Source: Chitinophagaceae bacterium (GTDB lineage: Bacteria > Bacteroidota > Bacteroidia > Chitinophagales > Chitinophagaceae). Taken from it: a stretch of 50,306 bases of DNA. The position numbers and the translations under genes are program-made. Of this stretch, positions 7,526-16,663 are shown piece after piece (the first letter of the stretch is position 1; the number at the start of each line of letters is the position of its first letter). A model generated the notes under the pieces. That model was not told the DNA's origin and did not search any database. It saw only the letters and a program-made list of their open reading frames with translations. Location: contig CANCRO010000008.1 in the NCBI GenBank assembly GCA_947380605.1, forward strand, positions 1-50,306. The letters run 5' to 3'.

Positions 7526-9394
7526 CTAAACATGTTCTGGCTCAAGTGCCCAATGTTCTGGGGAGCGCCAGAGGGAACTAAGTAATAATTCTCTAAGAAA
7601 ATAAATTTCTTTTGGCAGTTTATCATAAAGTTTGGAAAACAATTCTTCGTGGGAGAGTAATTCTTGTTTCCATGGTTCTCTATCGATGGTAGTAATTTTA
7701 GCAAAATCTTCTTTTGTAAAACTGACATTTCCTCTCCAGTCAATATCTTCATATCTTGGCATCCAACCGATAGGCGATTCAACTGAGCTAGTTCCTCCAT
7801 GCACTCTTTGTATAATCCATTTTAATATGCGCATATTTTCCCCAAAGCCAGGCCATAAAAATTTGCCGTTCTCATCTTTTCGAAACCAGTTAACGCTAAA
7901 AATTCGAGGGGGATTCGGAAGGTCACGGCCAAATTGTAACCAATGGTTTACATAATCACCCATATGATATCCCATGAAAGGTAACATAGCAAAAGGATCA
8001 CGCCTAACTTTCCCTACTTCTCCAAAAGCTGCGGCGGTAGTTTCACTGCCCATAGTTGCAGCAGCATATACTCCAAAGCTCCAGTTAAAAGCTTGACAAA
8101 CTAATGGAATGGTAGTGCTTCTTCTTCCGCCAAAAATGAATGCTTCTATTTTAACACCGTCTTTATTATTTGATTGTTCATCAATAGCTGGGTTTTGTGA
8201 TGAAGGAGCGGTGAATCTACTATTTGGATGAGCAGCAGGTGATTTGCTTTGGGGGTCAAAAGGTTTTCCATGCCAATCCGTCAACCCTTTGGGTATTTCT
8301 TTTGTCATGCCTTCCCACCATACATCTCCATCGGAAGTAATAGCAACATTGGTAAAAATTGAATTGGATTGAATAGTTTCCATTGCATTTGGATTGGTTT
8401 GGTAATTAGTACCTGTTGCTACACCAAAATATCCTGCTTCTGGATTAATTGCATATAAATTTCCATCAGCCCCTTTGTGTATCCAGGCAATATCGTCTCC
8501 AACAGTACTTACTTTCCAATCCTCCAATCCTTTGGAAGGTATCATCATGGAAAAATTTGTTTTGCCACAGGCACTTGGAAATGCTGCAGCTACATAAGTC
8601 TTCTGTTTTTGTGGAGATTCAACCCCTAATATTAGCATGTGTTCTGCTAGCCATCCTTCCTCTCTGCCCATCACAGAGGCAATTCGAAGTGCAAAACATT
8701 TTTTACCCATTAATGCATTGCCGCCATAACCACTTCCATAAGAAATAATTAGCCTTTCTTCAGGAAAATGAGCAATATATTTCGTGTTGGGATTATTAGG
8801 CCATTTAGCATCAGATAGTGTTGGTTGAATAGGGGCGCCTACTGTATGAATACATTTTACATAATCACCCATTTTTATGTGCGGATAAATTTCTTCTCCC
8901 ATTCGAGTCATGATGTGCATGTTGACCACTACATATTCCGAATCGGTTATTTGGATGCCGTGTTTAGAATAGGGGGATCCAATAGGCCCCATACAAAATG
9001 GAATAACATACAAGGTTCTTCCACTCATTGCACCATCCATTAGGTCATTCAGAATCTTTTTCATGGCATTAGGTTCCATCCAGTTGTTGGTTGGACCTGC
9101 TTCTTCTTTTCTTCTACTGCAAATGAAAGTCTTGTCTTCTACCCTTGCTACATCACTAGGGTCTGAAAAACAGGCAAAACTATTCGGCCTTTTTTTTTCG
9201 TTGAGTTTGATAAAAGTGCCCTTCTTTACTAGTAATTCACACAAGCTATCATACTCTTGTTTGGATCCGTCACACCAATAAATGTTTTTAGCCTCACATT
9301 GTTTTGCAATATTATTGACCCAGGCCTTAATTTCTGATTGTATGAGTGGCGTTGGATTAATAGGAACTTTATTGTCATTGTACATAGTAATCAT
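7526..9394 (-). CDS. pckG: Phosphoenolpyruvate carboxykinase (GTP)
   Basis: A 622-residue cytosolic enzyme that converts oxaloacetate plus GTP to PEP, CO2 and GDP, the first committed step of gluconeogenesis. Length and motifs are those of the GTP-dependent class rather than the ATP class. The nucleotide loop is [13 protein letters not shown] with the reactive cysteine in SACGKT. Also visible are the substrate-binding [15 protein letters not shown], the metal site region DDIAWIHKG, and [14 protein letters not shown]. ATGs at 9394 and 9385 are both possible starts. Bases 9395-9719 upstream lack a strong match to the -7 box but include a 12-bp palindrome. Together with the next gene, glgB, it points to carbon storage and gluconeogenic metabolism. 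Confidence 0.95.
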   Translation of the reverse strand: MITMYNDNKVPINPTPLIQSEIKAWVNNIAKQCEAKNIYWCDGSKQEYDSLCELLVKKGTFIKLNEKKRPNSFACFSDPSDVARVEDKTFICSRRKEEAGPTNNWMEPNAMKKILNDLMDGAMSGRTLYVIPFCMGPIGSPYSKHGIQITDSEYVVVNMHIMTRMGEEIYPHIKMGDYVKCIHTVGAPIQPTLSDAKWPNNPNTKYIAHFPEERLIISYGSGYGGNALMGKKCFALRIASVMGREEGWLAEHMLILGVESPQKQKTYVAAAFPSACGKTNFSMMIPSKGLEDWKVSTVGDDIAWIHKGADGNLYAINPEAGYFGVATGTNYQTNPNAMETIQSNSIFTNVAITSDGDVWWEGMTKEIPKGLTDWHGKPFDPQSKSPAAHPNSRFTAPSSQNPAIDEQSNNKDGVKIEAFIFGGRRSTTIPLVCQAFNWSFGVYAAATMGSETTAAAFGEVGKVRRDPFAMLPFMGYHMGDYVNHWLQFGRDLPNPPRIFSVNWFRKDENGKFLWPGFGENMRILKWIIQRVHGGTSSVESPIGWMPRYEDIDWRGNVSFTKEDFAKITTIDREPWKQELLSHEELFSKLYDKLPKEIYFLRELLLSSLWRSPEHWALEPEHV

Positions 9395-9719
9395 ATTTTT
9401 AATTGAATAAATAAAATTCTTTAGCGGGTTGGGTGCAAATCTCTATGCATACCATTTGATTAAAAATGATTAGAATTTCGAAATTTGATGATTTTAATCA
9501 ATGAATGACTTCTGAATTTTACGCTAATTATTCAGCGCGATTGATTTAGCATCGCTGTTTGGAATGGATTAATGCTTTGTTGAAGCAGTAACTTTTTATG
9601 ACAAAAAATTCAGCGGTATGGGGCAGTAAATAGTTGGGGGATGAATTTTTAAAATAAATGACCAAAAAGCCTAAATTCTTTGGCGGTTACATACTTCAAA
9701 TTAATCAAGAAAGGGAGGG
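9395..9719. other. Intergenic region upstream of pckG
   Basis: This 325-base stretch between glgB and pckG (both minus strand) has no coding frame I believe. The only structured element is the exact 12-bp palindrome AATTTCGAAATT at 9474-9485, about 80 bases upstream of the pckG start, where a regulator site could lie. No terminator for glgB could be identified. Confidence 0.4.
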
Positions 9720-11729
9720 CTATTTTTTACTCAAAACCAGCGCAGTTCTGTTAGGAAGGTAGATACTGACCAACTGGTTATTATCGGTTGGATAATCAAT
9801 ATTGTCATCGACTCTGTCAAAGCCGCCAAATAATTTTTTGTCAGAGTTGAGTAGGATGCGATAAGTCCCTTTTTCTGGAGCGGTAAATTGATAATTGAAA
9901 AAAGAGTTGGTTGGACTAAAATTGAAAATGAAAATGAGTTGATTTTTTTCAAAAATAATTACTTGGTTGGCTGCATCCATATGCAATTGAGTTACTTTAT
10001 TTGCTGCCAATAATTTATTATTTTCAACACATTCAATCATGGCCTTATCCCATTTGCCTAAGCACTGATATTTGAGGTTTTTATTATCTGCAAGCGACCA
10101 TTGTCTTTTGGCATATTGGTGGCTCCAATCATTTCCTTCACGTGGAAAATCTATCCACTCTGGATGTCCGAATTCATTACCAATAAAATTTAAATATCCA
10201 TCGCCGCCAAGGCTTATGGTAATGAAACGTATGAGTTTATGTAAAGCGATTCCTCGGTCGATGATAGGGTTTTGATCTGCTAACTTCATGTGCGTATACA
10301 TCTCTTTATCCATCAGCCAAAAGGCAAGCGTTTTATCGCCTACTAAAGCCTGGTCATGCGATTCAGCATAGGCGATTGTTTTCTCACCTAATCTCCGGTA
10401 GTTAAGTACAGCCCATATTTCATTGATATCCCAATCCTCATCGGGTTTTTCCTTGAGTATTTTAATCCAGAAATCAGGAATTCCCATAGCTAATCGGTAA
10501 TCAAATCCAAGCCCTCCTTCTTCGGGTTTTCTGCAAAGGCCAGGCATTCCACTTACATCTTCTGCGATTGAAATCGCTTGTTTTTTATACTGGTGAACCA
10601 CCGCATTAGCTAATTGTAAATAAGTGATTGCGTCTGTATCTATTGCTGATTTAAAATACTTGTCGTAATGATCAAAGTCGGTGTCTCCATGATGCAAGTA
10701 TAGCATTGACGTTACGCCATCAAAACGGTAGCCATCGAAGTGAAATTCTTCTAGCCAATATCTTACATTCGACAATAGAAATTTCTTTACTTCCCATTTT
10801 CCATAATCAAATAATTTAGAGTCCCAACCAGTGTGATAACCTCTTTTCCCTGAATGAAAAAATTGGTGATCAGTTCCATCGAATTCACTGAGTCCTTCTG
10901 CAATATTTTTAACAGCATGCGAGTGAACAATATCCATGATAACAGCGATACCCATTTCATGCGACTGGTTGACCAAGTATTTCAGATCTTCAGGTATTCC
11001 AAATCTGGAACTAGGTGAAAAAAAGTTGGAAACATGGTAGCCAAATGATCCGTAGTAAGGGTGTTCCATTATTGCCATCAATTGGATAGTATTGTATCCA
11101 CTCTGTTTTATACGGGGTAAAATTTTATCTGCAAAGTCGCGGTAGGTTCCTACTTCTTCTAATTCCTGAGCCATTCCTATATGACATTCATAAATAATAG
11201 GCGCTTGTTGATTGAGTGTTGGAATGAAAGCTGCATCCGTCCAGTTGAATTTTTTTTCTGGAAACCAAAGTTGTCCGCAAAAATCATGGGTAGAAGGATC
11301 TTGAATTACTTTTTGTATCCATGCAGGTAGCCTATCGGTAATGCCATTGGCACCATGAATGGTAACTTTTATTTTACTACCATGAATAAAGGTGGTGTGG
11401 TAGGTGTCAAAAGGTAAAAATATCTCCCAATCATCTTGTTGGTTTCTTTCTAGCGGATGAGCACTTCTGTCCCATCCATTGAAATCACCTATCAGGAAAA
11501 GTTGCTGAGCATTGGGAGCCCATTCTCGGTAGGTCCATCCGTTTTTTTTGTCATCAAAATGAATCCCATAATACTGATGCGCTGTAGCGAAATTAAGTAG
11601 GCTTCCTTCTGCTGCTTCAATTTCCTTCAGTGCACTTTGAAAATTCTCCCAACGTTCTTTAATATCTTGCTGATAAGGACTAAGCCAAGGGTCTTCTTGA
11701 ATAATGGCTAGTGGTTTAATGAGGTTCAT
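9720..11729 (-). CDS. glgB: 1,4-alpha-glucan branching enzyme, eukaryotic-type (GH13_8-like)
   Basis: A 669-residue enzyme that cuts alpha-1,4 glucan chains and rejoins them by alpha-1,6 links, making glycogen branches. It begins with a CBM48-type domain (about residues 50-150: YREWAPNAQQLFLIGDFNGW). The GH13 barrel follows, with the nucleophile Asp in YRFDGVTSML (about residue 335), the acid/base Glu in SIAEDVSGMPG (about 390) and the third acid in AESHDQ (about 457). Its sequence follows animal and fungal branching enzymes closely (IQLMAIMEHPYYGSFGYH, FDGTDHQFFHSGKRG) rather than the longer E. coli type, and the length agrees. No other glycogen genes are nearby. The gene ends with a beta-sandwich C domain. 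Confidence 0.93.
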   Translation of the reverse strand: MNLIKPLAIIQEDPWLSPYQQDIKERWENFQSALKEIEAAEGSLLNFATAHQYYGIHFDDKKNGWTYREWAPNAQQLFLIGDFNGWDRSAHPLERNQQDDWEIFLPFDTYHTTFIHGSKIKVTIHGANGITDRLPAWIQKVIQDPSTHDFCGQLWFPEKKFNWTDAAFIPTLNQQAPIIYECHIGMAQELEEVGTYRDFADKILPRIKQSGYNTIQLMAIMEHPYYGSFGYHVSNFFSPSSRFGIPEDLKYLVNQSHEMGIAVIMDIVHSHAVKNIAEGLSEFDGTDHQFFHSGKRGYHTGWDSKLFDYGKWEVKKFLLSNVRYWLEEFHFDGYRFDGVTSMLYLHHGDTDFDHYDKYFKSAIDTDAITYLQLANAVVHQYKKQAISIAEDVSGMPGLCRKPEEGGLGFDYRLAMGIPDFWIKILKEKPDEDWDINEIWAVLNYRRLGEKTIAYAESHDQALVGDKTLAFWLMDKEMYTHMKLADQNPIIDRGIALHKLIRFITISLGGDGYLNFIGNEFGHPEWIDFPREGNDWSHQYAKRQWSLADNKNLKYQCLGKWDKAMIECVENNKLLAANKVTQLHMDAANQVIIFEKNQLIFIFNFSPTNSFFNYQFTAPEKGTYRILLNSDKKLFGGFDRVDDNIDYPTDNNQLVSIYLPNRTALVLSKK

Positions 11730-11798
11730 AAAGAATTAATGGGATGAGCTACTAAGTTAATCATTCGATGGAATTGATACAATCATTTTTTAGGACTA

Positions 11799-14630
11799 TT
11801 AATTTGGTATGAGTCCAATAGGTAGGATGAATTCCCATCGGTTTATTGTGCCAGGGTTGATTAAGTCTTTGTCTATCAAATGAGCATATCTAAATCCGAA
11901 GCTGACGGGCAGGGCATTCCATGCTTTACTATCGAAGTAAATTTCTACTCCTACACTTCTGTTTTTAATTTTAGTTAGTGTGCCATTTAGTCTAGCTCGG
12001 GCAGTGGTATGATCATAAAAAGCGTTTGCCCGTATCCGTTGAATAAATAAAAGGTTACTAAATCCCCAATCCGGATACACAATTGGAAAATGATAATTGG
12101 CACCCCACTTGTACATTTCTCGGGTACTCAATGCTTCGTATCCTCTGGAATAAGAAAAAGTATTACTGAAATAATTGAATGAGGTATCTCTACTTTGATA
12201 GGATCCATTTAGCACAAAGCTGTGATTGGTGAATAAGCCTGGGAAATAAAGGGATCCGTTGGCTACCAATTTGTTGGTGTGAATTAGTGTAAAGGCATTC
12301 CTATAAGAAACAGCAATGGTTTGTCCCCAGTGGGGATTGATATGCTGCTTTGCTTGTCTACCAAAATTTCTTACCGAAATTAAAAAGTTAGCATATTTGA
12401 CAGAAAGATTATTCAATACATTTTTACCATTTCCTCCATAGAATAATTGTTCAATATTATATCCTCCGCCAAAATTAATTTGAGTGGAAGAATTTCCTCC
12501 CACAAAACTCAAAGGAATGTATACTCCCGCATTTATTTTTGCTGAATTAAAATTGACTGTTTTTCCAACAGCCGTATCTATATTTCTGTTGAAACTATAG
12601 GAGCTACCTAATTGTAGTAGCGGAAACCATCCTGCAAATACTTCATTGAAACCAAGCGTATGGCTTCTGTCAGATCGATTAAAAGTGTATTTAAGTGTAT
12701 TGCTAAAACTACTTAATACATTATCACTATATAAATTGTAGCCATATTCAGGGTCAGCTAATTCTGGTCTCCAACTATGAAAATTAAATAAATGCAAAGA
12801 TTTTTTGTAAGTGGTAATGGTATCACTGTTGGGTATAGCCGCTTTTAATAAGCCACCGCCCTTTGATTGCAAAGTTGCAAAATTGTACAAGAAAGAAGGC
12901 TGCGTAAATTCTTTAGGGGTTATTTCATTCCAATTGTTAGGAGCTAGAGACATTTTTGCAAGTCTAGATCCTCCTGTAGAAAAGGCAGAAAATAATAGTT
13001 CATTTTTATTATTTATTGCAGGTTGGTATACTCCATTGATGTTATTAGTCAATTGAAATATTTTTTTATTCAGCAGGCTGACGGCAAAAATTTTATCTGT
13101 ATTATTATTCATTGCAGTAAAATAAACAGTGTCTCCTTTTATAAACGGATAGCCAATCACATTCAATGAAAAAGGGGTAATTATCTCGTTGGCACCGTTG
13201 GTAAGATTCACTTTTACTAAGCTCATTTCTCCCGCTGAATTTCTTACTGCTGAAATAGCGGTGTTTGAATCAATGTATTTGGGGTGAGTATAAAAATAAT
13301 TTTCAGTATTCGGAATTTCTTTTATCAATTCACCCGAATTGGCATTGATTCGATGGAGGTAATTAGTTCCATTTGGATTGATACTTACTGCTAGTATTTC
13401 ACTACCGCTTTCGTTGATATCAGGTGAAAAATATTTCGTTTGATAACTTATTTTTCGCTCCTGGTTTGTGTGGATATTGAGTAATTGAATGTTGCTGTAA
13501 TTTCTATTTCCCCAACGCAGGTCAGATTGGTAACTTGCATACACTATCATTCCATTTTTATAACTATAGTAATCATCTATCACTATTTTTTTTGATTGAA
13601 TCTTTTTTTCTTCTCCCTTGGTTAACCAATAAAAACTACTAATAGATTGATTCGACTTTTTGGTTACTAGTATGGTGTCATCGCTTATATAGTAGGGAAA
13701 AAGATAGTCTACCACTTGATGATTTTTACTTGCAGTAAGGTAATGGTTTGCTAGCGGATCAATAGGCGATGATGGAAAGGCTTTTTCAGCAAACAATTTC
13801 ATTGCATTGTCTCTGAATTGTTGGTAGCTTATGCCAGTATATTTTTCAATCGCTTTTTTATATGAAAAGAATATTCCTTTAAACTGAACGGCATCTTGAG
13901 TAACTTTTCTCCAAAAATCTTCTCCATATTTTTCATATCCGTAGGCTACCAACTGGTAACCTAATTCATAGTGATCGGGCGTATAATCTCTGTAAGATCC
14001 ATTGCGCAGTTTCATCCAGGAGTATTTTTTATTTTCAATTGAAAGAGCTTTCGTTCCATTAAAAAAGGAAGGCAATCTTCCACGCCCTTGGGCACTTACC
14101 AGCGTCTCTTGCCATACGGCATCGCCTTCAAAAAAATAATCAGGAATAGCCATTCCATTCGCTAGCAACTGACCTTCTTGTCCAAGAAAAATTGAAAATA
14201 CCTTGGTAAGTCCACTTTTGAAATTGCTGTATTGTTGAATATGCCTGTTTTCATGGATAATTAGGTTGTCATCCCAACGCAGACTTCCTGAACTAAAATT
14301 ATTTTGATCAGGGTTCATATAAAATTCGCTCAAAATAGGGGCCATCCTTACTATACCATTGGAAATAGTAGTTTGGTTTAATAATAAAATAGACCATTTT
14401 TGTTGGCTTCCCCCTATACTGTAGGCTGTGTTTTTTTTAAGTAATTGGTTGATTGCATTGATCCGCCTGGCTTGACTGTCCATTCCAATTGGAAAGATCA
14501 CTCTATTAGTAGCATTATTGAATTGTTTCCATTTTATAGCAGCGGGATTTCCTCCAAAATTTTGGGCCTCGAGATAGCCAGTGAGTAAAAAAAGACCTAA
14601 GGCAATAAGTATTTTTTTTTCAATGTTCAT
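11799..14630 (-). CDS. Large secreted protein: HExxH metallopeptidase-like N terminus, propeller-like middle, probable outer-membrane barrel
   Basis: A 943-residue protein. ATG 14630 is preferred to the TTG six codons upstream because it leads straight into a signal peptide (KKILIALGLFLLTGYLEAQ). At about residues 126-130 is HENRH, followed 38 residues later by FFEGDAVWQE, the arrangement of a gluzincin zinc site (HExxH plus downstream Glu). Residues of about 300-620 are a series of short beta repeats resembling TolB/WD-type propeller blades. The last 300 residues alternate in the manner of an outer-membrane beta-barrel (for example LSVKYANFLISVRNFGR, and the ending RWEFILPIGLIPN). I recognise no named family. 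Zinc binding and barrel insertion are inference; it may be a surface-anchored peptidase or a non-enzymatic relative. Confidence 0.6.
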   Translation of the reverse strand: MNIEKKILIALGLFLLTGYLEAQNFGGNPAAIKWKQFNNATNRVIFPIGMDSQARRINAINQLLKKNTAYSIGGSQQKWSILLLNQTTISNGIVRMAPILSEFYMNPDQNNFSSGSLRWDDNLIIHENRHIQQYSNFKSGLTKVFSIFLGQEGQLLANGMAIPDYFFEGDAVWQETLVSAQGRGRLPSFFNGTKALSIENKKYSWMKLRNGSYRDYTPDHYELGYQLVAYGYEKYGEDFWRKVTQDAVQFKGIFFSYKKAIEKYTGISYQQFRDNAMKLFAEKAFPSSPIDPLANHYLTASKNHQVVDYLFPYYISDDTILVTKKSNQSISSFYWLTKGEEKKIQSKKIVIDDYYSYKNGMIVYASYQSDLRWGNRNYSNIQLLNIHTNQERKISYQTKYFSPDINESGSEILAVSINPNGTNYLHRINANSGELIKEIPNTENYFYTHPKYIDSNTAISAVRNSAGEMSLVKVNLTNGANEIITPFSLNVIGYPFIKGDTVYFTAMNNNTDKIFAVSLLNKKIFQLTNNINGVYQPAINNKNELLFSAFSTGGSRLAKMSLAPNNWNEITPKEFTQPSFLYNFATLQSKGGGLLKAAIPNSDTITTYKKSLHLFNFHSWRPELADPEYGYNLYSDNVLSSFSNTLKYTFNRSDRSHTLGFNEVFAGWFPLLQLGSSYSFNRNIDTAVGKTVNFNSAKINAGVYIPLSFVGGNSSTQINFGGGYNIEQLFYGGNGKNVLNNLSVKYANFLISVRNFGRQAKQHINPHWGQTIAVSYRNAFTLIHTNKLVANGSLYFPGLFTNHSFVLNGSYQSRDTSFNYFSNTFSYSRGYEALSTREMYKWGANYHFPIVYPDWGFSNLLFIQRIRANAFYDHTTARARLNGTLTKIKNRSVGVEIYFDSKAWNALPVSFGFRYAHLIDKDLINPGTINRWEFILPIGLIPN

Positions 14631-14745
14631 GGAGTTAAAGTTACGCAATGAAAGGGTGCTTGCCTAGAAAGAAAAGATTAAATTATTTACACTCTTAAAT
14701 CGATTAGGAGGAATGTACTTGATAGAGATTATTAGCAGTAGTTAA

Positions 14746-15585
14746 TTAATTGTATTCAAACTCAAAATAACCCATCAGCTCATTTTCTTTAGTAAAGCAT
14801 TTTTCAATAATTCTCAGCCCATCATTATATATTTTTTTCCAAACATAATAGTTGTTTGAAATACCTTCTTCAGTCGTGATCATTTGGGTTACTTGACCTA
14901 CAGTATTATATTCAAATAATAAATCAGGCACCAATTTACCTCTTAAGGCATTATATTTTACTACGTCGGTGAGTCTGTTTTTAGAATCATAATAATAATA
15001 ATAATGTTTGCCGTTTTTTCCCAAATCATTTTCATCAATTATATTCCCTTTTTCATCGGCAGTAAATAATACAGTAGTAGTATCTAATTGATTTTTTATT
15101 CGTAGCATCTTTAAAGTGTGGCCTTTGTTATCATAAAAATAGAGATGTTCCTCCATCATTTTGGTTGTAAAGTCGTCGTCCTTGGAAGAGGAGATATTGA
15201 TCACCTTGGTAAGATGTCCCTTGGTATCATACTGAAAGAAATTGGAAGAGCTCGAAATTGCTGAGCTATCATTAGAGGCTATCAATTGACCTTCCGTATT
15301 GAATTTGGAGGTAAGGATAGATTTTTCTGAAAGATTTGATTTGGTATAAGTTTCAATTTTGCGATAGTCTTTGCTAATCTTTTTTTTACAGAAAAAGCCT
15401 TTACTAGATTCCCCGTTACTTTCAAAACTATGCACTTGGATATCTCTTATTTTTTGCTCTTTAAATTGTTTCATTTCTGAAGACAATTGAAGGTTGCTTA
15501 CAATATCTAGATAATGGTATTGCGATAGACCAGCTGTTGAAAGGGTGGTCAGTAATATCAATTGTATCCAAATTGATTTGCCCAT
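14746..15585 (-). CDS. Secreted protein with YD/RHS-like repeats
   Basis: A 279-residue protein of unknown function. The signal peptide (IWIQLILLTTLSTAGLS) predicts export. From about residue 110 onwards it consists of short repeated beta strands with the spacing of YD (RHS-like) repeats: FFQYDTKGHLTKV, HLYFYDNKGHTLKM, LLFEYNTVGQVTQM. About eight such units are visible. A run of five tyrosines is coded by an ATA/TAA microsatellite at about 14988-15005. There is no toxin-like C terminus and no anchoring domain. It lies alone between divergent mazG and the barrel-type gene, so context gives no role; it may be a small cell-envelope or periplasmic protein. Confidence 0.6.
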   Translation of the reverse strand: MGKSIWIQLILLTTLSTAGLSQYHYLDIVSNLQLSSEMKQFKEQKIRDIQVHSFESNGESSKGFFCKKKISKDYRKIETYTKSNLSEKSILTSKFNTEGQLIASNDSSAISSSSNFFQYDTKGHLTKVINISSSKDDDFTTKMMEEHLYFYDNKGHTLKMLRIKNQLDTTTVLFTADEKGNIIDENDLGKNGKHYYYYYDSKNRLTDVVKYNALRGKLVPDLLFEYNTVGQVTQMITTEEGISNNYYVWKKIYNDGLRIIEKCFTKENELMGYFEFEYN

Positions 15586-15808
15586 AGGTTTATTTTATAT
15601 AGTAAAATTAAGGCAGTAGCTTGTAATTATTGAAAACTAAGGGAGTATTGGGGAAATATTTTGAATTCGCTAACCTAGATAACCTAGGACTATGTTAAAT
15701 TTATCATTACAGGACTGCTTTTGCCTTATTTATATCGGCTAAAACTTACTAAAATGTTGGTTGCGGGAATTCTTTATTATTTTTAATAAAATTTTAATAA
15801 CAATATAT

Positions 15809-16576
15809 ATGCAATCCACGACTGAAAATGCATTTTTAAGATTGGTAAAGATAATGGATGACTTAAGGGAAAAGTGCCCATGGGATAAGGTTCAAACGAT
15901 TGAAACGCTGAGACAGTTGACTATTGAAGAAACTTACGAGTTAACAGATGCAATTACGGATGGCGACTGGAAGGGGATAAAAGAGGAATTAGGAGATATT
16001 TTATTACATATTGTTTTTTATGCTAAAATTGGTACAGAGCAAAATCAGTTTACGCTAGACGAGGTGATAAATGGAGTTTGCGAAAAGCTCATTTTTCGCC
16101 ACCCCCATATATATAGTGATGTGATTGTGAAAGATGAGGAAGAGGTAAAAAGAAATTGGGAAAAATTAAAAATTAAGGAGGGTAAAAAATCGGTTTTAGG
16201 GGGAGTTCCCAAGTCACTACCTGCCACTATAAAAGCAATGCGCTTACAAGAGAAGGCAAAACAAGTGGGCTTTGAATGGGAAAATAAGGATCAGGTATGG
16301 GAAAAAGTTGAAGAGGAAAAAGCTGAATTGTTAGCGGCGATTGCTTCTGGTAACAAAAATGATATGGAGGATGAATTAGGGGATGTTTTCTTTTCTCTGA
16401 TAAATTTTGCACGATTTTTGAACGTAGATGCTGAAAATGCTTTAGAGAGAACAAATAAAAAATTTATCGATCGATTTACTAAAATGGAAGCAACTGCAAC
16501 TTTGTCTGGAAAAGAACTTTCTAGTATGACCTTAGAAGAGATGGATGCTATTTGGAATCAAATAAAACGAAAATAG
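15809..16576 (+). CDS. mazG: Nucleoside triphosphate pyrophosphohydrolase MazG
   Basis: A 255-residue enzyme that hydrolyses (d)NTPs to NMP and pyrophosphate, a nucleotide-pool cleaning function. ATG 15809 was chosen over an upstream TTG because it begins the family's N terminus (FLRLVKIMDDLREKCPWDK). Two MazG domains are visible. The first carries the metal-binding pattern EETYELTDAI...EELGDILLH, the second EEEKAELLAAI...EDELGDVFFSLINF. The C-terminal EEMDAIWNQIK is also typical. No promoter box is obvious in the 220 bases upstream. The sensor-kinase gene starts about 87 bases downstream on the same strand. Confidence 0.95.
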   Translation: MQSTTENAFLRLVKIMDDLREKCPWDKVQTIETLRQLTIEETYELTDAITDGDWKGIKEELGDILLHIVFYAKIGTEQNQFTLDEVINGVCEKLIFRHPHIYSDVIVKDEEEVKRNWEKLKIKEGKKSVLGGVPKSLPATIKAMRLQEKAKQVGFEWENKDQVWEKVEEEKAELLAAIASGNKNDMEDELGDVFFSLINFARFLNVDAENALERTNKKFIDRFTKMEATATLSGKELSSMTLEEMDAIWNQIKRK

Positions 16577-16663
16577 TATTCAAATTACTTTAGGCAATGC
16601 TCCAAATTATATAGAATACCCATAGAATAATATTTATACTGCCTTCTTAATTTTTATTTTATT

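Noticed and set aside
7495-7800. Minus-strand open frame overlapping the end of pckG
   Set aside because: It overlaps pckG, which is strongly supported in another frame, and its product resembles no family.
8449-8748. Plus-strand open frames inside pckG
   Set aside because: Shadow frames of a certain gene; cysteine- and histidine-rich composition typical of antisense translation.
15660-15700. Repeated CCTAG words upstream of mazG (AACCTAGATAACCTAGG)
   Set aside because: Two short copies only; no dyad or box of known type, likely chance in AT-rich DNA.
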